Positions 1 through 5,844 are shown, numbered from the stretch's first letter. The stretch is DNA of 6,683 nt from Syntrophomonadaceae bacterium (GCA_007129055.1 SKWE01000158.1:1-6683), one strand, 5' to 3'. Translations and numbers: made by a program. Notes: a model not told the origin generated them from the sequence alone.

Positions 1-634
1 CCCGTGAATTAACTGCAGCAGAAGCACCCATTTCAAATGCAATCTTTAGTCGCCCTGCTCTAAGATCGGTAATATAAACCTCTTCAATTCCCCTTCTTTT
101 CAGCTCTGCCAGCAGGCAAAGACCTATCGGCCCGGCACCGATAATTGCTGCTGTCTGCCCGGGTTTAATATCTGTAATGTCCACACCATGCAGGGCTACA
201 CTGTAAGGTTCGGTTAGTGCCCCGTATTCAAGCGGCAGTTCATTGGGTATTGGAACTAAACTTTCTTGCGGAATCACTAAATACTCCGCCATTGCCCCTT
301 CCCTGGTAACCCCGACAACATTCATTGCCTCACATATATTATCTTTACCGGTAATACAGGAATTACAACTTCTGCACGCAATAGATGCCGTTCCGGTAAC
401 CGGCTGCCCCACAGCAAAACCTTCCACTCCATCGCCTACAGCTTCAATTTCAGCTGCATACTCATGACCGATAGTCATGCCAAAGGGAAACATTCCGCTT
501 TTATAGGCATGCAGATCGGAACCACATATACCGCAATATTTAACCTTAACTAAAACTTCACCATCCCGGGGCTCCGGTTTTGGCTTTTCCACCAACTGAA
601 GATCTTCCGGACCGTTAAGTACAGCTGCCAGCAA
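1..634 (-). CDS. Zinc-dependent medium-chain alcohol/polyol dehydrogenase, 3' part missing (partial)
   Basis: This is an NAD(P)-dependent zinc dehydrogenase of the threonine/sorbitol dehydrogenase type, which oxidises a secondary alcohol to a ketone in the cytoplasm. The visible 211 residues give the GroES-like domain and the start of the Rossmann domain; the family is usually about 340-350 residues, and the rest lies beyond the left edge. Visible motifs are CGICGSD (catalytic-zinc Cys37), GHE (His57, Glu58), a complete structural-zinc set Cys87, Cys90, Cys93, Cys101 (C-x2-C-x2-C-x7-C), TEP with Glu142, and the nucleotide loop GAGPIG at 166-171. The second strand ends in ITD (Asp190), which favours NAD over NADP. 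I choose the TTG start at 634 over the GTG at 643, because the GTG lies inside the Shine-Dalgarno-like GGCGGTGA and the TTG start gives the usual family opening, MLAAVLNGPE. An in-frame TAA lies 15 bases upstream of the GTG. Family is secure; substrate (threonine, sorbitol, butanediol or other) is not known. Confidence 0.93.
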   Translation of the reverse strand, partial: MLAAVLNGPEDLQLVEKPKPEPRDGEVLVKVKYCGICGSDLHAYKSGMFPFGMTIGHEYAAEIEAVGDGVEGFAVGQPVTGTASIACRSCNSCITGKDNICEAMNVVGVTREGAMAEYLVIPQESLVPIPNELPLEYGALTEPYSVALHGVDITDIKPGQTAAIIGAGPIGLCLLAELKRRGIEEVYITDLRAGRLKIAFEMGASAAVNSR

Positions 635-639
635 TTCAA

Positions 640-647
640 TCACCGCC
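640..647 (-). promoter_or_regulatory. Ribosome binding site that decides the TTG start of the zinc dehydrogenase
   Basis: Read on the minus strand this is GGCGGTGA, one mismatch from GGAGGTGA, with five bases before the TTG at 634. The alternative GTG start (643-641) is part of this motif and has no comparable site of its own at a normal distance. Confidence 0.6.
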
Positions 648-667
648 TGGGTTTGTTATTTAACAAA

Positions 668-695
668 AATATACGATAAAAACAGTTTTAATCAA
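668..695 (-). promoter_or_regulatory. Candidate sigma-A promoter for the zinc dehydrogenase
   Basis: On the minus strand TTGATT (695-690) is followed by a 16-base spacer and TATATT (673-668), matching the -35 at four of six and the -10 at five of six positions. Transcription would begin near 661, leaving a short leader of about 25 bases that contains the ribosome binding site. Found by eye, not scored. Confidence 0.45.
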
Positions 696-725
696 GCGAC
701 CTGAGTGGCTAATCGAATTAATGTT

Positions 726-826
726 TGAATATTCATTTTCTTGGTGCAATAATAACATATCCTAATACCACAAACAAGTAGCCCGGGCAAATGTAAAACC
801 GCCTGAGAATTAATCTTTTCCGGGCT
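726..826. repeat. Small inverted repeats between the divergent dehydrogenase genes
   Basis: The divergent intergenic stretch contains a perfect 10-bp palindrome TGAATATTCA (726-735) and a 7-bp inverted repeat, AGCCCGG (780-786) with CCGGGCT (820-826), separated by 33 bases. Either could be an operator for a regulator of the flanking dehydrogenases, or chance. I see no convincing plus-strand promoter for the short-chain dehydrogenase here and no small gene. Confidence 0.2.
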
Positions 827-906
827 TGTTGAACAGCTGAAAGCATAGTATTATGAATGATATCGACTAGCATTGGCTTTGTTTCCATTCAGCAGCCTGA
901 AAGCGG

Positions 907-916
907 AAAGGAGTGA
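907..916 (+). promoter_or_regulatory. Ribosome binding site deciding the start of the short-chain dehydrogenase
   Basis: AAAGGAGTGA lies seven bases before the ATG at 924. It would be internal to the longer reading frame opening at 873, which has no comparable site, so translation most likely begins at 924. Confidence 0.8.
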
Positions 917-923
917 GCTATTA

Positions 924-1727
924 ATGCCGCAGGCATTTCATAACAAGGTAGCCATTGTCACCGGGGCAAGTTCGGGCATAGGAAAAGCCATTTGCTTTGA
1001 ATTGGCTAAATATAGTACCAGGCTTGTTTTAGCAGCCCGGCGCGCTGAACTCCTGGAAGATCTGGCTAAAGAACTTTCCCCAATCGAAACCCTGCACTGC
1101 CCTACAGATGTAACAGATACAGTCGCAGTGAAAAATATGGCAAGTCAGGCAACAGATAAATTCGGGCAAATAGACTACCTTTTTAACTGTGCCGGAAGCT
1201 TCACCGCCGGTGGTTTTGGTGAATTGAGTGAGGAAACTATAGCCGGGATGATGGATTTAAATTACCTTGGCACGGTGCGCTGTATAAAAGCGGTTGTTCC
1301 TATCATGCAGCAGCAGGGCAGCGGTCATATAATTAACCTGTCATCTTTGTTGGGCAAGTTCGTTATGCCTGGCTCGTCTGCCTACTCAGCCAGTAAATTT
1401 GCCTTAGCAGGTTTATCCAAGGCCTTAACTCGGGAGTTGAAGCACGATGGCATAAACCTGACGGTTATCTATCCTGGCTTTGTTCATACCCCCATGATCT
1501 GCGCCCATCTCAAAAGTGTCCAAAATAGTATACTTTACCGGAAAACTGCCAACTATCCACCGGAAAAGGCAGCAAAGGCTATTTTGAAAGCAGTAAGCAA
1601 TAGAAAAAGAGAACTGATCATACCTCCCCAAAACATAATGGCTTCATATCTTTATGCATTAATGCCTGGTCCCCTGGAGTCAATGGTTGGAAAACTCAGC
1701 GGTGGGTGGCCTCGCTATAATAGTTAA
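924..1727 (+). CDS. Short-chain dehydrogenase/reductase (SDR), classical type
   Basis: This 267-residue cytoplasmic oxidoreductase is a complete classical SDR, a single Rossmann domain that reduces a carbonyl or oxidises an alcohol with a nicotinamide cofactor. Visible motifs in order are TGASSGIG (13-20), the cofactor-discriminating AARR after strand 2 (Arg39, Arg40, favouring NADP(H)), TDVTD (61-65), NCAG (88-91), Asn113, the catalytic Ser141, Tyr154 and Lys158 in YSASK, and PGFVHTP (184-190). The whole Asn-Ser-Tyr-Lys tetrad is present, so the enzyme should be active. The last 50 residues resemble the tails of DltE/YqjQ-like SDRs of Firmicutes, but the substrate cannot be read from sequence. 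The gene stands alone on the plus strand, divergent from the zinc dehydrogenase. Its stop codon is followed after 15 bases by the deacylase remnant, with no recognisable terminator between. The frame continues upstream to an ATG at 873, giving 17 more residues, which I reject on ribosome-binding-site grounds. Confidence 0.95.
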   Translation: MPQAFHNKVAIVTGASSGIGKAICFELAKYSTRLVLAARRAELLEDLAKELSPIETLHCPTDVTDTVAVKNMASQATDKFGQIDYLFNCAGSFTAGGFGELSEETIAGMMDLNYLGTVRCIKAVVPIMQQQGSGHIINLSSLLGKFVMPGSSAYSASKFALAGLSKALTRELKHDGINLTVIYPGFVHTPMICAHLKSVQNSILYRKTANYPPEKAAKAILKAVSNRKRELIIPPQNIMASYLYALMPGPLESMVGKLSGGWPRYNS

Positions 1728-1742
1728 AGCACGCATGGCAAA

Positions 1743-1932
1743 AACTGTGATTACCTTATAAAAAACGGCACGATTGTTGACAGCAGCGGCAAAAAAACTT
1801 TCCACGGTTCTGTGGCTGTAAAGGACGGAAAAATATTAAAGGTGCTTAAAAGCAGAAGTGGCGATCATTGAAAGTCAGCTTGGCTTTGGGTTAAAAGATC
1901 TCCAGGTATTGTGGGGGGCCATCAGGGTTTAA
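1743..1932 (+). pseudogene. Doubly deleted remnant of an N-acyl-D-amino-acid deacylase gene
   Basis: This 190-bp stretch is a collapsed relative of the intact deacylase at 4105-5760. Bases 1743-1847 match codons 2-36 of that gene (87 of 105 bases identical; 14 of the 18 differences at third codon positions). Bases 1858-1917 match codons 346-365 (43 of 60 identical; translation VAIIESQLGFGLKDLQVLWG). Bases 1918-1932 match the last four codons and stop (AIRV, TAA). The first junction falls on a shared CTT (1845-1847) and, by the intact copy, removes 917 bp, which shifts frame so the N-terminal part runs into TGA at 1869. The second falls near a shared GGCCA (1917-1921) and removes about 545 bp. 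The ATG is replaced by AAA (1740-1742) and no ribosome binding site remains. The third-position bias shows the copy diverged as a working gene before decaying. It ends against the convergent dat stop, sharing GTTTAAAC (1927-1934). Confidence 0.93.
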
Positions 1933-2786
1933 ACACCACATTCTGCTTCTACTTTTTTCCAAAACTCATCCACCAGTAAGCTGCAGACTGGACCGGGTAC
2001 AATCGTATCAATTAGTTGGCCGTCAACTTTATTAACCGGTGATATTTCAAGGCCGGTGGAAGTAGTCCATACTTCTGAAGCCCTTCCTAATTCATCAATA
2101 GAAAAAGCTTCTTCTACAACCGTTATATTTGCTTCTCTTAAAATATCCAGGGCAATATTCCTTGTAATCCCTGATAAAATTAACGGGGATTCCGGGTGGG
2201 TGCGAACGGTACCGTCTACCACAGCAAATATGTTAGTCCGCGTGCCCTCTGTAACTGCACCATCGGAACGATATAAAATTGCTTCTCCTGCGCCTGCTTC
2301 TTTTGCTTTTTGCAAAGATAGTATATTGGGCAGCAGGTTGGTTGATTTGATATGACAGTTCATCCACCGCTCATCCGGCAAGGTGATACATTCTGTTATC
2401 TTCCGGCTGGTTTTTGTTGAGGGAAAACCGAGATCAAGTATATAGATTAGAAACGTCGGCTCTGCTCCGATGGGAAAGAAATGGTCACGCGGAGCACAGC
2501 CCCTTGTCACCTGCATGTAAATAAAACCATCCGTACATCCGCTCTCCTTAATTAAAATCTCTATAATTCTTTCAACTTCCCCAATTAATTCAGGCAGTTC
2601 TATATTAATAGCATTACAGCTTCGCTGCAGTCTTTCAAGGTGAGATATTAGCCTGAACGGATGGCCGTTGTAAATCTTTATAACATCATAGACTCCATCG
2701 CCAAATAAAAAACCCCTGTCCTGAACTCCAACTTTTGCATCATCTAATTCAGAAATTTTACCATTTAACCAGGCCAAATTCCCCAC
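1929..2786 (-). CDS. dat: D-amino acid aminotransferase (D-alanine aminotransferase), PLP fold type IV
   Basis: This enzyme moves the amino group between D-amino acids (D-Ala, D-Glu and others) and 2-oxo acids in the cytoplasm. It can supply D-Glu or D-Ala to the cell wall or feed D-amino acids into catabolism. The 285 residues match the usual Dat length (about 280-290). Visible features are DRGFLFGDGVYDV (23-35, with Tyr33), Arg52 in the phosphate-binding region, VTRGCAPRDH (93-102), the PLP-binding Lys147 in HIKSTNLL, VTEGTRTN (178-185, Glu180), SGITR (205-209) and TTSTGLEISPV (241-251). Arg100 and His102 correspond to the substrate-carboxylate Arg and His of Bacillus Dat, which separates it from branched-chain aminotransferase IlvE and aminodeoxychorismate lyase PabC. 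The start is GTG at 2786, eight bases after GAGGGGG; an overlapping ATG one frame away ends after seven codons. It follows the E2-like gene by 64 bases with no terminator, so the two are probably co-transcribed. Confidence 0.9.
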   Translation of the reverse strand: MGNLAWLNGKISELDDAKVGVQDRGFLFGDGVYDVIKIYNGHPFRLISHLERLQRSCNAINIELPELIGEVERIIEILIKESGCTDGFIYMQVTRGCAPRDHFFPIGAEPTFLIYILDLGFPSTKTSRKITECITLPDERWMNCHIKSTNLLPNILSLQKAKEAGAGEAILYRSDGAVTEGTRTNIFAVVDGTVRTHPESPLILSGITRNIALDILREANITVVEEAFSIDELGRASEVWTTSTGLEISPVNKVDGQLIDTIVPGPVCSLLVDEFWKKVEAECGV

Positions 2787-2794
2787 ATTTAAAA

Positions 2795-2801
2795 CCCCCT
2801 C
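2795..2801 (-). promoter_or_regulatory. Ribosome binding site deciding the GTG start of dat
   Basis: On the minus strand GAGGGGG precedes the GTG at 2786 by eight bases. The alternative ATG three bases earlier on the same strand is in another frame and quickly meets a stop, so GTG is the real start. Confidence 0.7.
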
Positions 2802-2850
2802 GTATCATGTTTTGAATGGAAAGTATTTACAAAAAACAACATAACAAAAA

Positions 2851-3666
2851 CTATAGCTCAAAACCCGTTTCAATCAATTTTTTAAGGTGTGCAAAAGCCC
2901 TGACCGCTGGGGCACCGTCTATTACATCATGATCCACCAGGGCGGTTAGGTAAAGAATTTCCCTTATTTTGATCTCATCGCCAACAACCCAGGGTTTCTT
3001 AACTACCGAACCGACAGCAAAACAAAGGGGGTGAACCGATACGGGGATAATCCAACCATGCATCTCCCCGATCATCCCCACTGAAGTGACCATTACAGTA
3101 CCCATGTTTTTCTTGAAGAAAAAGGGCCTTTTAACCATCTGCTTCCAGGCAAAAATCCTGATAAACCCTGGCAGGGCATAATAGATTTTCATCAAAATAC
3201 GGCTTTTACTATCCCCCAGAACAAAGTTCTTTTCATTTTCAATAACCTGTTTCCTACCGGAACCTATTTCTGCGCTTATTTCAGCAATACTTTTCTTATT
3301 TGTCTCACGAATCAGGTAAGGAAGTGGCACCTTTACTCCCTCTATTTCCCTTTCAATCATTACTGATATATCAATACCTTCAAAAAGGATTACCTTTCTT
3401 TTCCCTTTTCGCAAACCGTGAATCGGCTTATATTCACTTACTGCCTGGCTAATACATTTTATCAACCAGGCGTTAAAAGAAATACTTTTCCCCTGCTCTT
3501 TCAGGCGGGCAATCTTATTTCGTGCCTCTGTCACATCAAGTTCCAAAACTACCCTGATATGATGTTTAGCGAAAGCTGCCGCCCCAACATCCATTGTGGC
3601 AAGCCTGCTTAAAGGAAACTCTTCAATTACATAGTTTTCGTTAAACCTTTCAGGCAGTGTTGTCAT
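2851..3666 (-). CDS. Stand-alone E2-like acyltransferase domain (2-oxoacid dehydrogenase acyltransferase family)
   Basis: This 271-residue protein is a bare catalytic domain of the dihydrolipoamide acyltransferase / chloramphenicol acetyltransferase fold, which normally moves an acyl group from a thioester to an acceptor. Visible features are HHIRVVLELDVTEA (35-48), the conserved FNAWLIK helix (64-70), GTVMVTSVG (189-197, with the conserved Thr-Ser pair of the active site) and the signature DHDVIDGA (245-252) holding the catalytic His246 and Asp250. The usual reading is DHRxxDG, so Arg is Asp here. True E2 subunits carry an N-terminal lipoyl domain and an E3-binding domain; both are absent, and no lipoyl-lysine motif or E1/E3 genes are visible. 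It may therefore be a free-standing acyltransferase or a partner of a complex encoded elsewhere. The start at 3666 is set by a near-perfect GGAGGTGAG four bases upstream; a frame extending 11 residues further has no site. It is first in a probable two-gene unit with dat. Confidence 0.85.
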   Translation of the reverse strand: MTTLPERFNENYVIEEFPLSRLATMDVGAAAFAKHHIRVVLELDVTEARNKIARLKEQGKSISFNAWLIKCISQAVSEYKPIHGLRKGKRKVILFEGIDISVMIEREIEGVKVPLPYLIRETNKKSIAEISAEIGSGRKQVIENEKNFVLGDSKSRILMKIYYALPGFIRIFAWKQMVKRPFFFKKNMGTVMVTSVGMIGEMHGWIIPVSVHPLCFAVGSVVKKPWVVGDEIKIREILYLTALVDHDVIDGAPAVRAFAHLKKLIETGFEL

Positions 3667-3670
3667 GTAT

Positions 3671-3679
3671 CTCACCTCC
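3671..3679 (-). promoter_or_regulatory. Ribosome binding site deciding the start of the E2-like gene
   Basis: Minus-strand GGAGGTGAG, an almost full complement of the 16S rRNA tail, lies four bases (eight from the GGAGG core) before the ATG at 3666. It rules out the longer frame beginning at 3699, within which it would be coding. Confidence 0.85.
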
Positions 3680-3758
3680 CTTCCATGCTTTTGGGCCAAG
3701 CTTTGAGGAGCTCTTCAACTTATTTTGTCTATGAAAACTTTCCTGTTTGCGAATATTA

Positions 3759-3789
3759 ATAATACAAATCGCTATGGGCTCTCTGTTAA
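3759..3789 (-). promoter_or_regulatory. Candidate promoter for the E2-like/dat unit
   Basis: On the minus strand TTAACA (3789-3784, five of six to the -35 consensus) is followed by a 19-base spacer and TATTAT (3764-3759, five of six to the -10). The spacer is at the long end of the usable range. The leader would be about 85 bases. Confidence 0.33.
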
Positions 3790-3881
3790 CAAATAATGAT
3801 CACGGTATAATTACACCACAAAAAAGGTTCAAAGTCACTGTCGGGTGAATCGAAATGCTAAATTGATAATACACAAAGGCT

Positions 3882-3925
3882 AAGCTAATTTCCGCAAGCC
3901 GGGTAGCGGCAGATGGGAAATGCTT
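3882..3925 (+). other. Long nested inverted repeat: structured leader RNA, small RNA or operator candidate
   Basis: Bases pair in three nested steps: AAGC (3882-3885) with GCTT (3922-3925), ATTTCC (3888-3893) with GGAAAT (3916-3921), and GCCG (3898-3901) with CGGC (3907-3910) around the loop GGTAG. This gives 14 perfect Watson-Crick pairs, a two-base bulge (TA) and one internal loop (GCAA opposite AGATG). No run of T follows, so it is not a rho-independent terminator. It lies about 180 bases before the deacylase start and could be a regulatory leader only if a promoter lies further upstream. The class is not recognised. Confidence 0.5.
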
Positions 3926-4030
3926 GACGCGATCGTCTCATTGTCAATTGATGTTGTTTAAATATTTTATTAAGTGTAAAATCAATAGCATGATAACACT
4001 CACTTATTAGTGTATCGATTGTGCGGTAAA

Positions 4031-4061
4031 TTGAGCGCTGCCTGGTTCACAGGTGTATAGT
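4031..4061 (+). promoter_or_regulatory. Weak candidate promoter for the deacylase
   Basis: TTGAGC (4031-4036) and TATAGT (4056-4061) are four-of-six and five-of-six matches separated by 19 bases. Transcription would start near 4068, just ahead of the TGAGGT ribosome binding site (4093-4098) and the ATG at 4105. The long spacer makes it uncertain. TTGACG at 3924 is an alternative -35 without a good -10. Confidence 0.28.
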
Positions 4062-4104
4062 TGTTCCGGGATTGATTAACCACTTACAGAAATGAGGTAT
4101 AAAA

Positions 4105-5760
4105 ATGAACTGCGATTACCTTATTAAAAACGGCACGATTGTGGACGGTAGTGGTAAAAAAGCGTTTTACGGCTCTGTGGCAGTAAAAGATGGAAAAATA
4201 TTAGAAGTTCTTGCAAACAGCGCAGCCGTTGAAGCGCTGGAGGAGTCCAGCTTGAAGGTACTTGATGCAGAAGGGTTAACAGTTTGTCCGGGTTTCATTG
4301 ATATGCATTCCCATGCTGACTGGGTTATGCCGTTGGATGATCATCCATCAATACTAACTCCTTTACTCGAGCAGGGTGTCACAACTGTAATTGGTGGCAA
4401 CTGTGGGTTTTCTCCGGCACCCCTCGTTCAGAGCTCACCTTATCAAGATCTGCTTCAAAAAGTTACTGACTTTGTCGCAGACCGGCCTCTCGATCTCAAC
4501 TGGGAATCCATTGAATCATATTTTTCAGACCTGGAAAAACAGGGAATAGCGCTTAATTTGGCCATGCTGGCCGGACACGGCATGCTTCGCTTTTCTTTGC
4601 TCGGCGATAAGCACGCTTACCCGGACAAAGAAAGCCTCTCTGAGATGGAACAAATAATGGACTCTTCCCTGGAAGAAGGAGCCTGTGGCATTTCTCTGGG
4701 GCTTGGTTACGCCCCTGGCATATTTTCTGAAATTCGCGAGCTTGAGAAGTTTGCAGGATGTGCCCGTAATCACGATAAAATCCTTACAGTACACCTAAAG
4801 GCCTACACTAAGCTGTCGGGCGCTTATCCCCTAAAAATATTCGGCAATGAACCTCACAATCTGAAAGCGCTGCGCGAGATGCTTGAGATGGCCCGGAAAA
4901 CAGGCGTAAAAATGCAAATATCGCACATGCTTTTCGTAGGTGAAAAAACCTGGCCCAGCGTTGACCGGGCTTTAACCATGATCGATGAAGCAGTTGAAAA
5001 GGGCGTTGATATTGCCTTCGATAGTTTCCCCTATACCTGCGGTAATACAACAATCTACGTCGTATACCCGGCCTGGTTTCTAAGTAACATAGAGAAGAAT
5101 TTTCAAAATAGGGTTGCCCGTATGCGCTTAAAGACGGAGGTAGCTTTTATAGTAAAACAGCTTGGTTTCGGCCTTGAAGATATCCAGGTATTATGGGGTG
5201 GCCACCCGGAGCTTGAACAATACGAAGGAATGTTCTTTACAGAGATAGCCAATCAAATGGGTTGCTCAGTTTTCGACGCTTACTTAGAAGTAAGTGAAGT
5301 TAGCCAGGGCAAAACCTTATGTTTATTATATAAGTATAGCGGCGATGATAAAAATGAAGAGGCCCTGAGGAAAGTATTAAGTCACCCTTTAAACCTTTTC
5401 GAAACAGATACGATTCTCACCAGCAGGGGACTGCAAAACCCTTCTTCTTTCGGTACATTCCCGCGGATTATTCAGAAATACCACAAGGAGCAAAAGCTAT
5501 TTTCACTGGAAGAAGCAATATCGAAGATGACCGGGAAATCTGCTGAGCGCTTTGGAATCAAAGACAGGGGCATCATTGCCGATGGAAACTGGGCCGACCT
5601 GGTGATTTTCGATTATAACCAGATCACGGATAACACCACCTTTAAGGAACTTGAAAAGCGGCCTTCGGGCATCAAGCATGTTTTTATAAACGGAAAAGAA
5701 GTGGTTAAAGATGGCCAGGCCGACCATACTATACTGGCAGGGCAGGCCATAAGGGTTTAA
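4105..5760 (+). CDS. N-acyl-D-amino-acid deacylase (D-aminoacylase) family amidohydrolase
   Basis: Members of this amidohydrolase family hydrolyse N-acyl-D-amino acids to a free D-amino acid and a carboxylate, using zinc in the cytoplasm. The 551 residues span the full fold: an N-terminal beta-sandwich strand set (MNCDYLIKNGTIVDGSG), the TIM-barrel metal motif DMHSHAD (66-72; His68, His70), GGNCGFSPAP (97-106) with Cys100 in the metal-bridging position, His230 (TVHLKAY), His274 (QISHM), FPYTCGNTT (308-316), and the C-terminal sandwich ending in ADLVIFD (497-503) and GIKHVFINGKEV. The segment before FGTFPR usually contains Ser-Asp-Gly with a catalytic Asp; here it reads SRG (440-442), while ETD (433-435) just before could supply an acid. 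The HMRxE motif seen in characterised enzymes is also altered to HLKAY, so the substrate (neutral, D-Glu or D-Asp type) is uncertain. TGAGGT six bases upstream supports the start. The pseudogene at 1743-1932 is a decayed relative in the same orientation, and dat is a plausible metabolic partner. Confidence 0.88.
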   Translation: MNCDYLIKNGTIVDGSGKKAFYGSVAVKDGKILEVLANSAAVEALEESSLKVLDAEGLTVCPGFIDMHSHADWVMPLDDHPSILTPLLEQGVTTVIGGNCGFSPAPLVQSSPYQDLLQKVTDFVADRPLDLNWESIESYFSDLEKQGIALNLAMLAGHGMLRFSLLGDKHAYPDKESLSEMEQIMDSSLEEGACGISLGLGYAPGIFSEIRELEKFAGCARNHDKILTVHLKAYTKLSGAYPLKIFGNEPHNLKALREMLEMARKTGVKMQISHMLFVGEKTWPSVDRALTMIDEAVEKGVDIAFDSFPYTCGNTTIYVVYPAWFLSNIEKNFQNRVARMRLKTEVAFIVKQLGFGLEDIQVLWGGHPELEQYEGMFFTEIANQMGCSVFDAYLEVSEVSQGKTLCLLYKYSGDDKNEEALRKVLSHPLNLFETDTILTSRGLQNPSSFGTFPRIIQKYHKEQKLFSLEEAISKMTGKSAERFGIKDRGIIADGNWADLVIFDYNQITDNTTFKELEKRPSGIKHVFINGKEVVKDGQADHTILAGQAIRV

Positions 5761-5844
5761 ATAAATGGTTGAAAGATTAATAAACTAATATACCCTACTA
5801 TTATCTAATACATTTCTATTGGAACTTAATGCAACAATAGAATA

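Larger units (their letters stand above)
3667..4104. other. Divergent intergenic region, 438 bp, without a gene
   Basis: This stretch separates the E2-like/dat pair from the intact deacylase. Besides the ribosome binding sites it holds a candidate minus-strand promoter (3759-3789), a nested hairpin (3882-3925), an 8-bp palindrome TCAATTGA (3944-3951), an ACACT/AGTGT inverted repeat (3996-4013) and a weak plus-strand promoter candidate (4031-4061). I see no open frame with a credible start and ribosome binding site on either strand, and no match to a riboswitch class I can name. The length is generous for a compact bacterial genome and leaves room for regulation. Confidence 0.6.

Noticed and set aside
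243..467. Plus-strand open frame of 74 codons
   Set aside because: It is the antisense of the zinc dehydrogenase, whose motifs are unmistakable, and it has no ribosome binding site or recognisable protein.
873..923. Upstream ATG extending the SDR by 17 residues
   Set aside because: There is no ribosome binding site at 873, a strong AAAGGAGTGA sits before the ATG at 924, and the extra residues are not part of the usual SDR N-terminus.
1728..1742. Insertion-sequence scar or target duplication beside the remnant
   Set aside because: No terminal inverted repeats, transposase fragments or flanking direct duplications are visible; internal deletions explain the remnant without a mobile element.
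1735..1764. ATG at 1735 as a possible start for the deacylase remnant
   Set aside because: It is one frame off the remnant and reaches TAA after eight codons, so it cannot express the homologous fragment.
2056..2355. Plus-strand open frame of 99 codons opposite dat
   Set aside because: It lies wholly antisense to a conserved dat segment (roughly residues 144-244, including PLP-binding Lys147) and shows no family features.
3667..3699. Upstream ATG extending the E2-like protein by 11 residues
   Set aside because: GGAGGTGAG at 3679-3671 lies inside the extension and is correctly placed for the ATG at 3666.
3806..3811. Perfect TATAAT on the plus strand as a promoter
   Set aside because: The hexamer 17 bases upstream is CTGTTA (three of six), with no extended -10, and nearly 300 bases separate it from the next gene; not strong enough to list, though it could drive a transcript through the 3882-3925 hairpin.
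3840..3930. Possible c-di-GMP (GEMM) riboswitch or group II intron domain V
   Set aside because: Scattered words such as CACAAAGGC and GCCGGGTAGC recall GEMM, but the conserved GACGCAAAGCC core and receptor arrangement are absent; the hairpin also lacks the AGC triad and bulge of domain V.
5761..5830. Terminator after the deacylase
   Set aside because: Only weak A+T inverted repeats such as ATTA/TAAT occur; there is no G+C stem followed by a T run.
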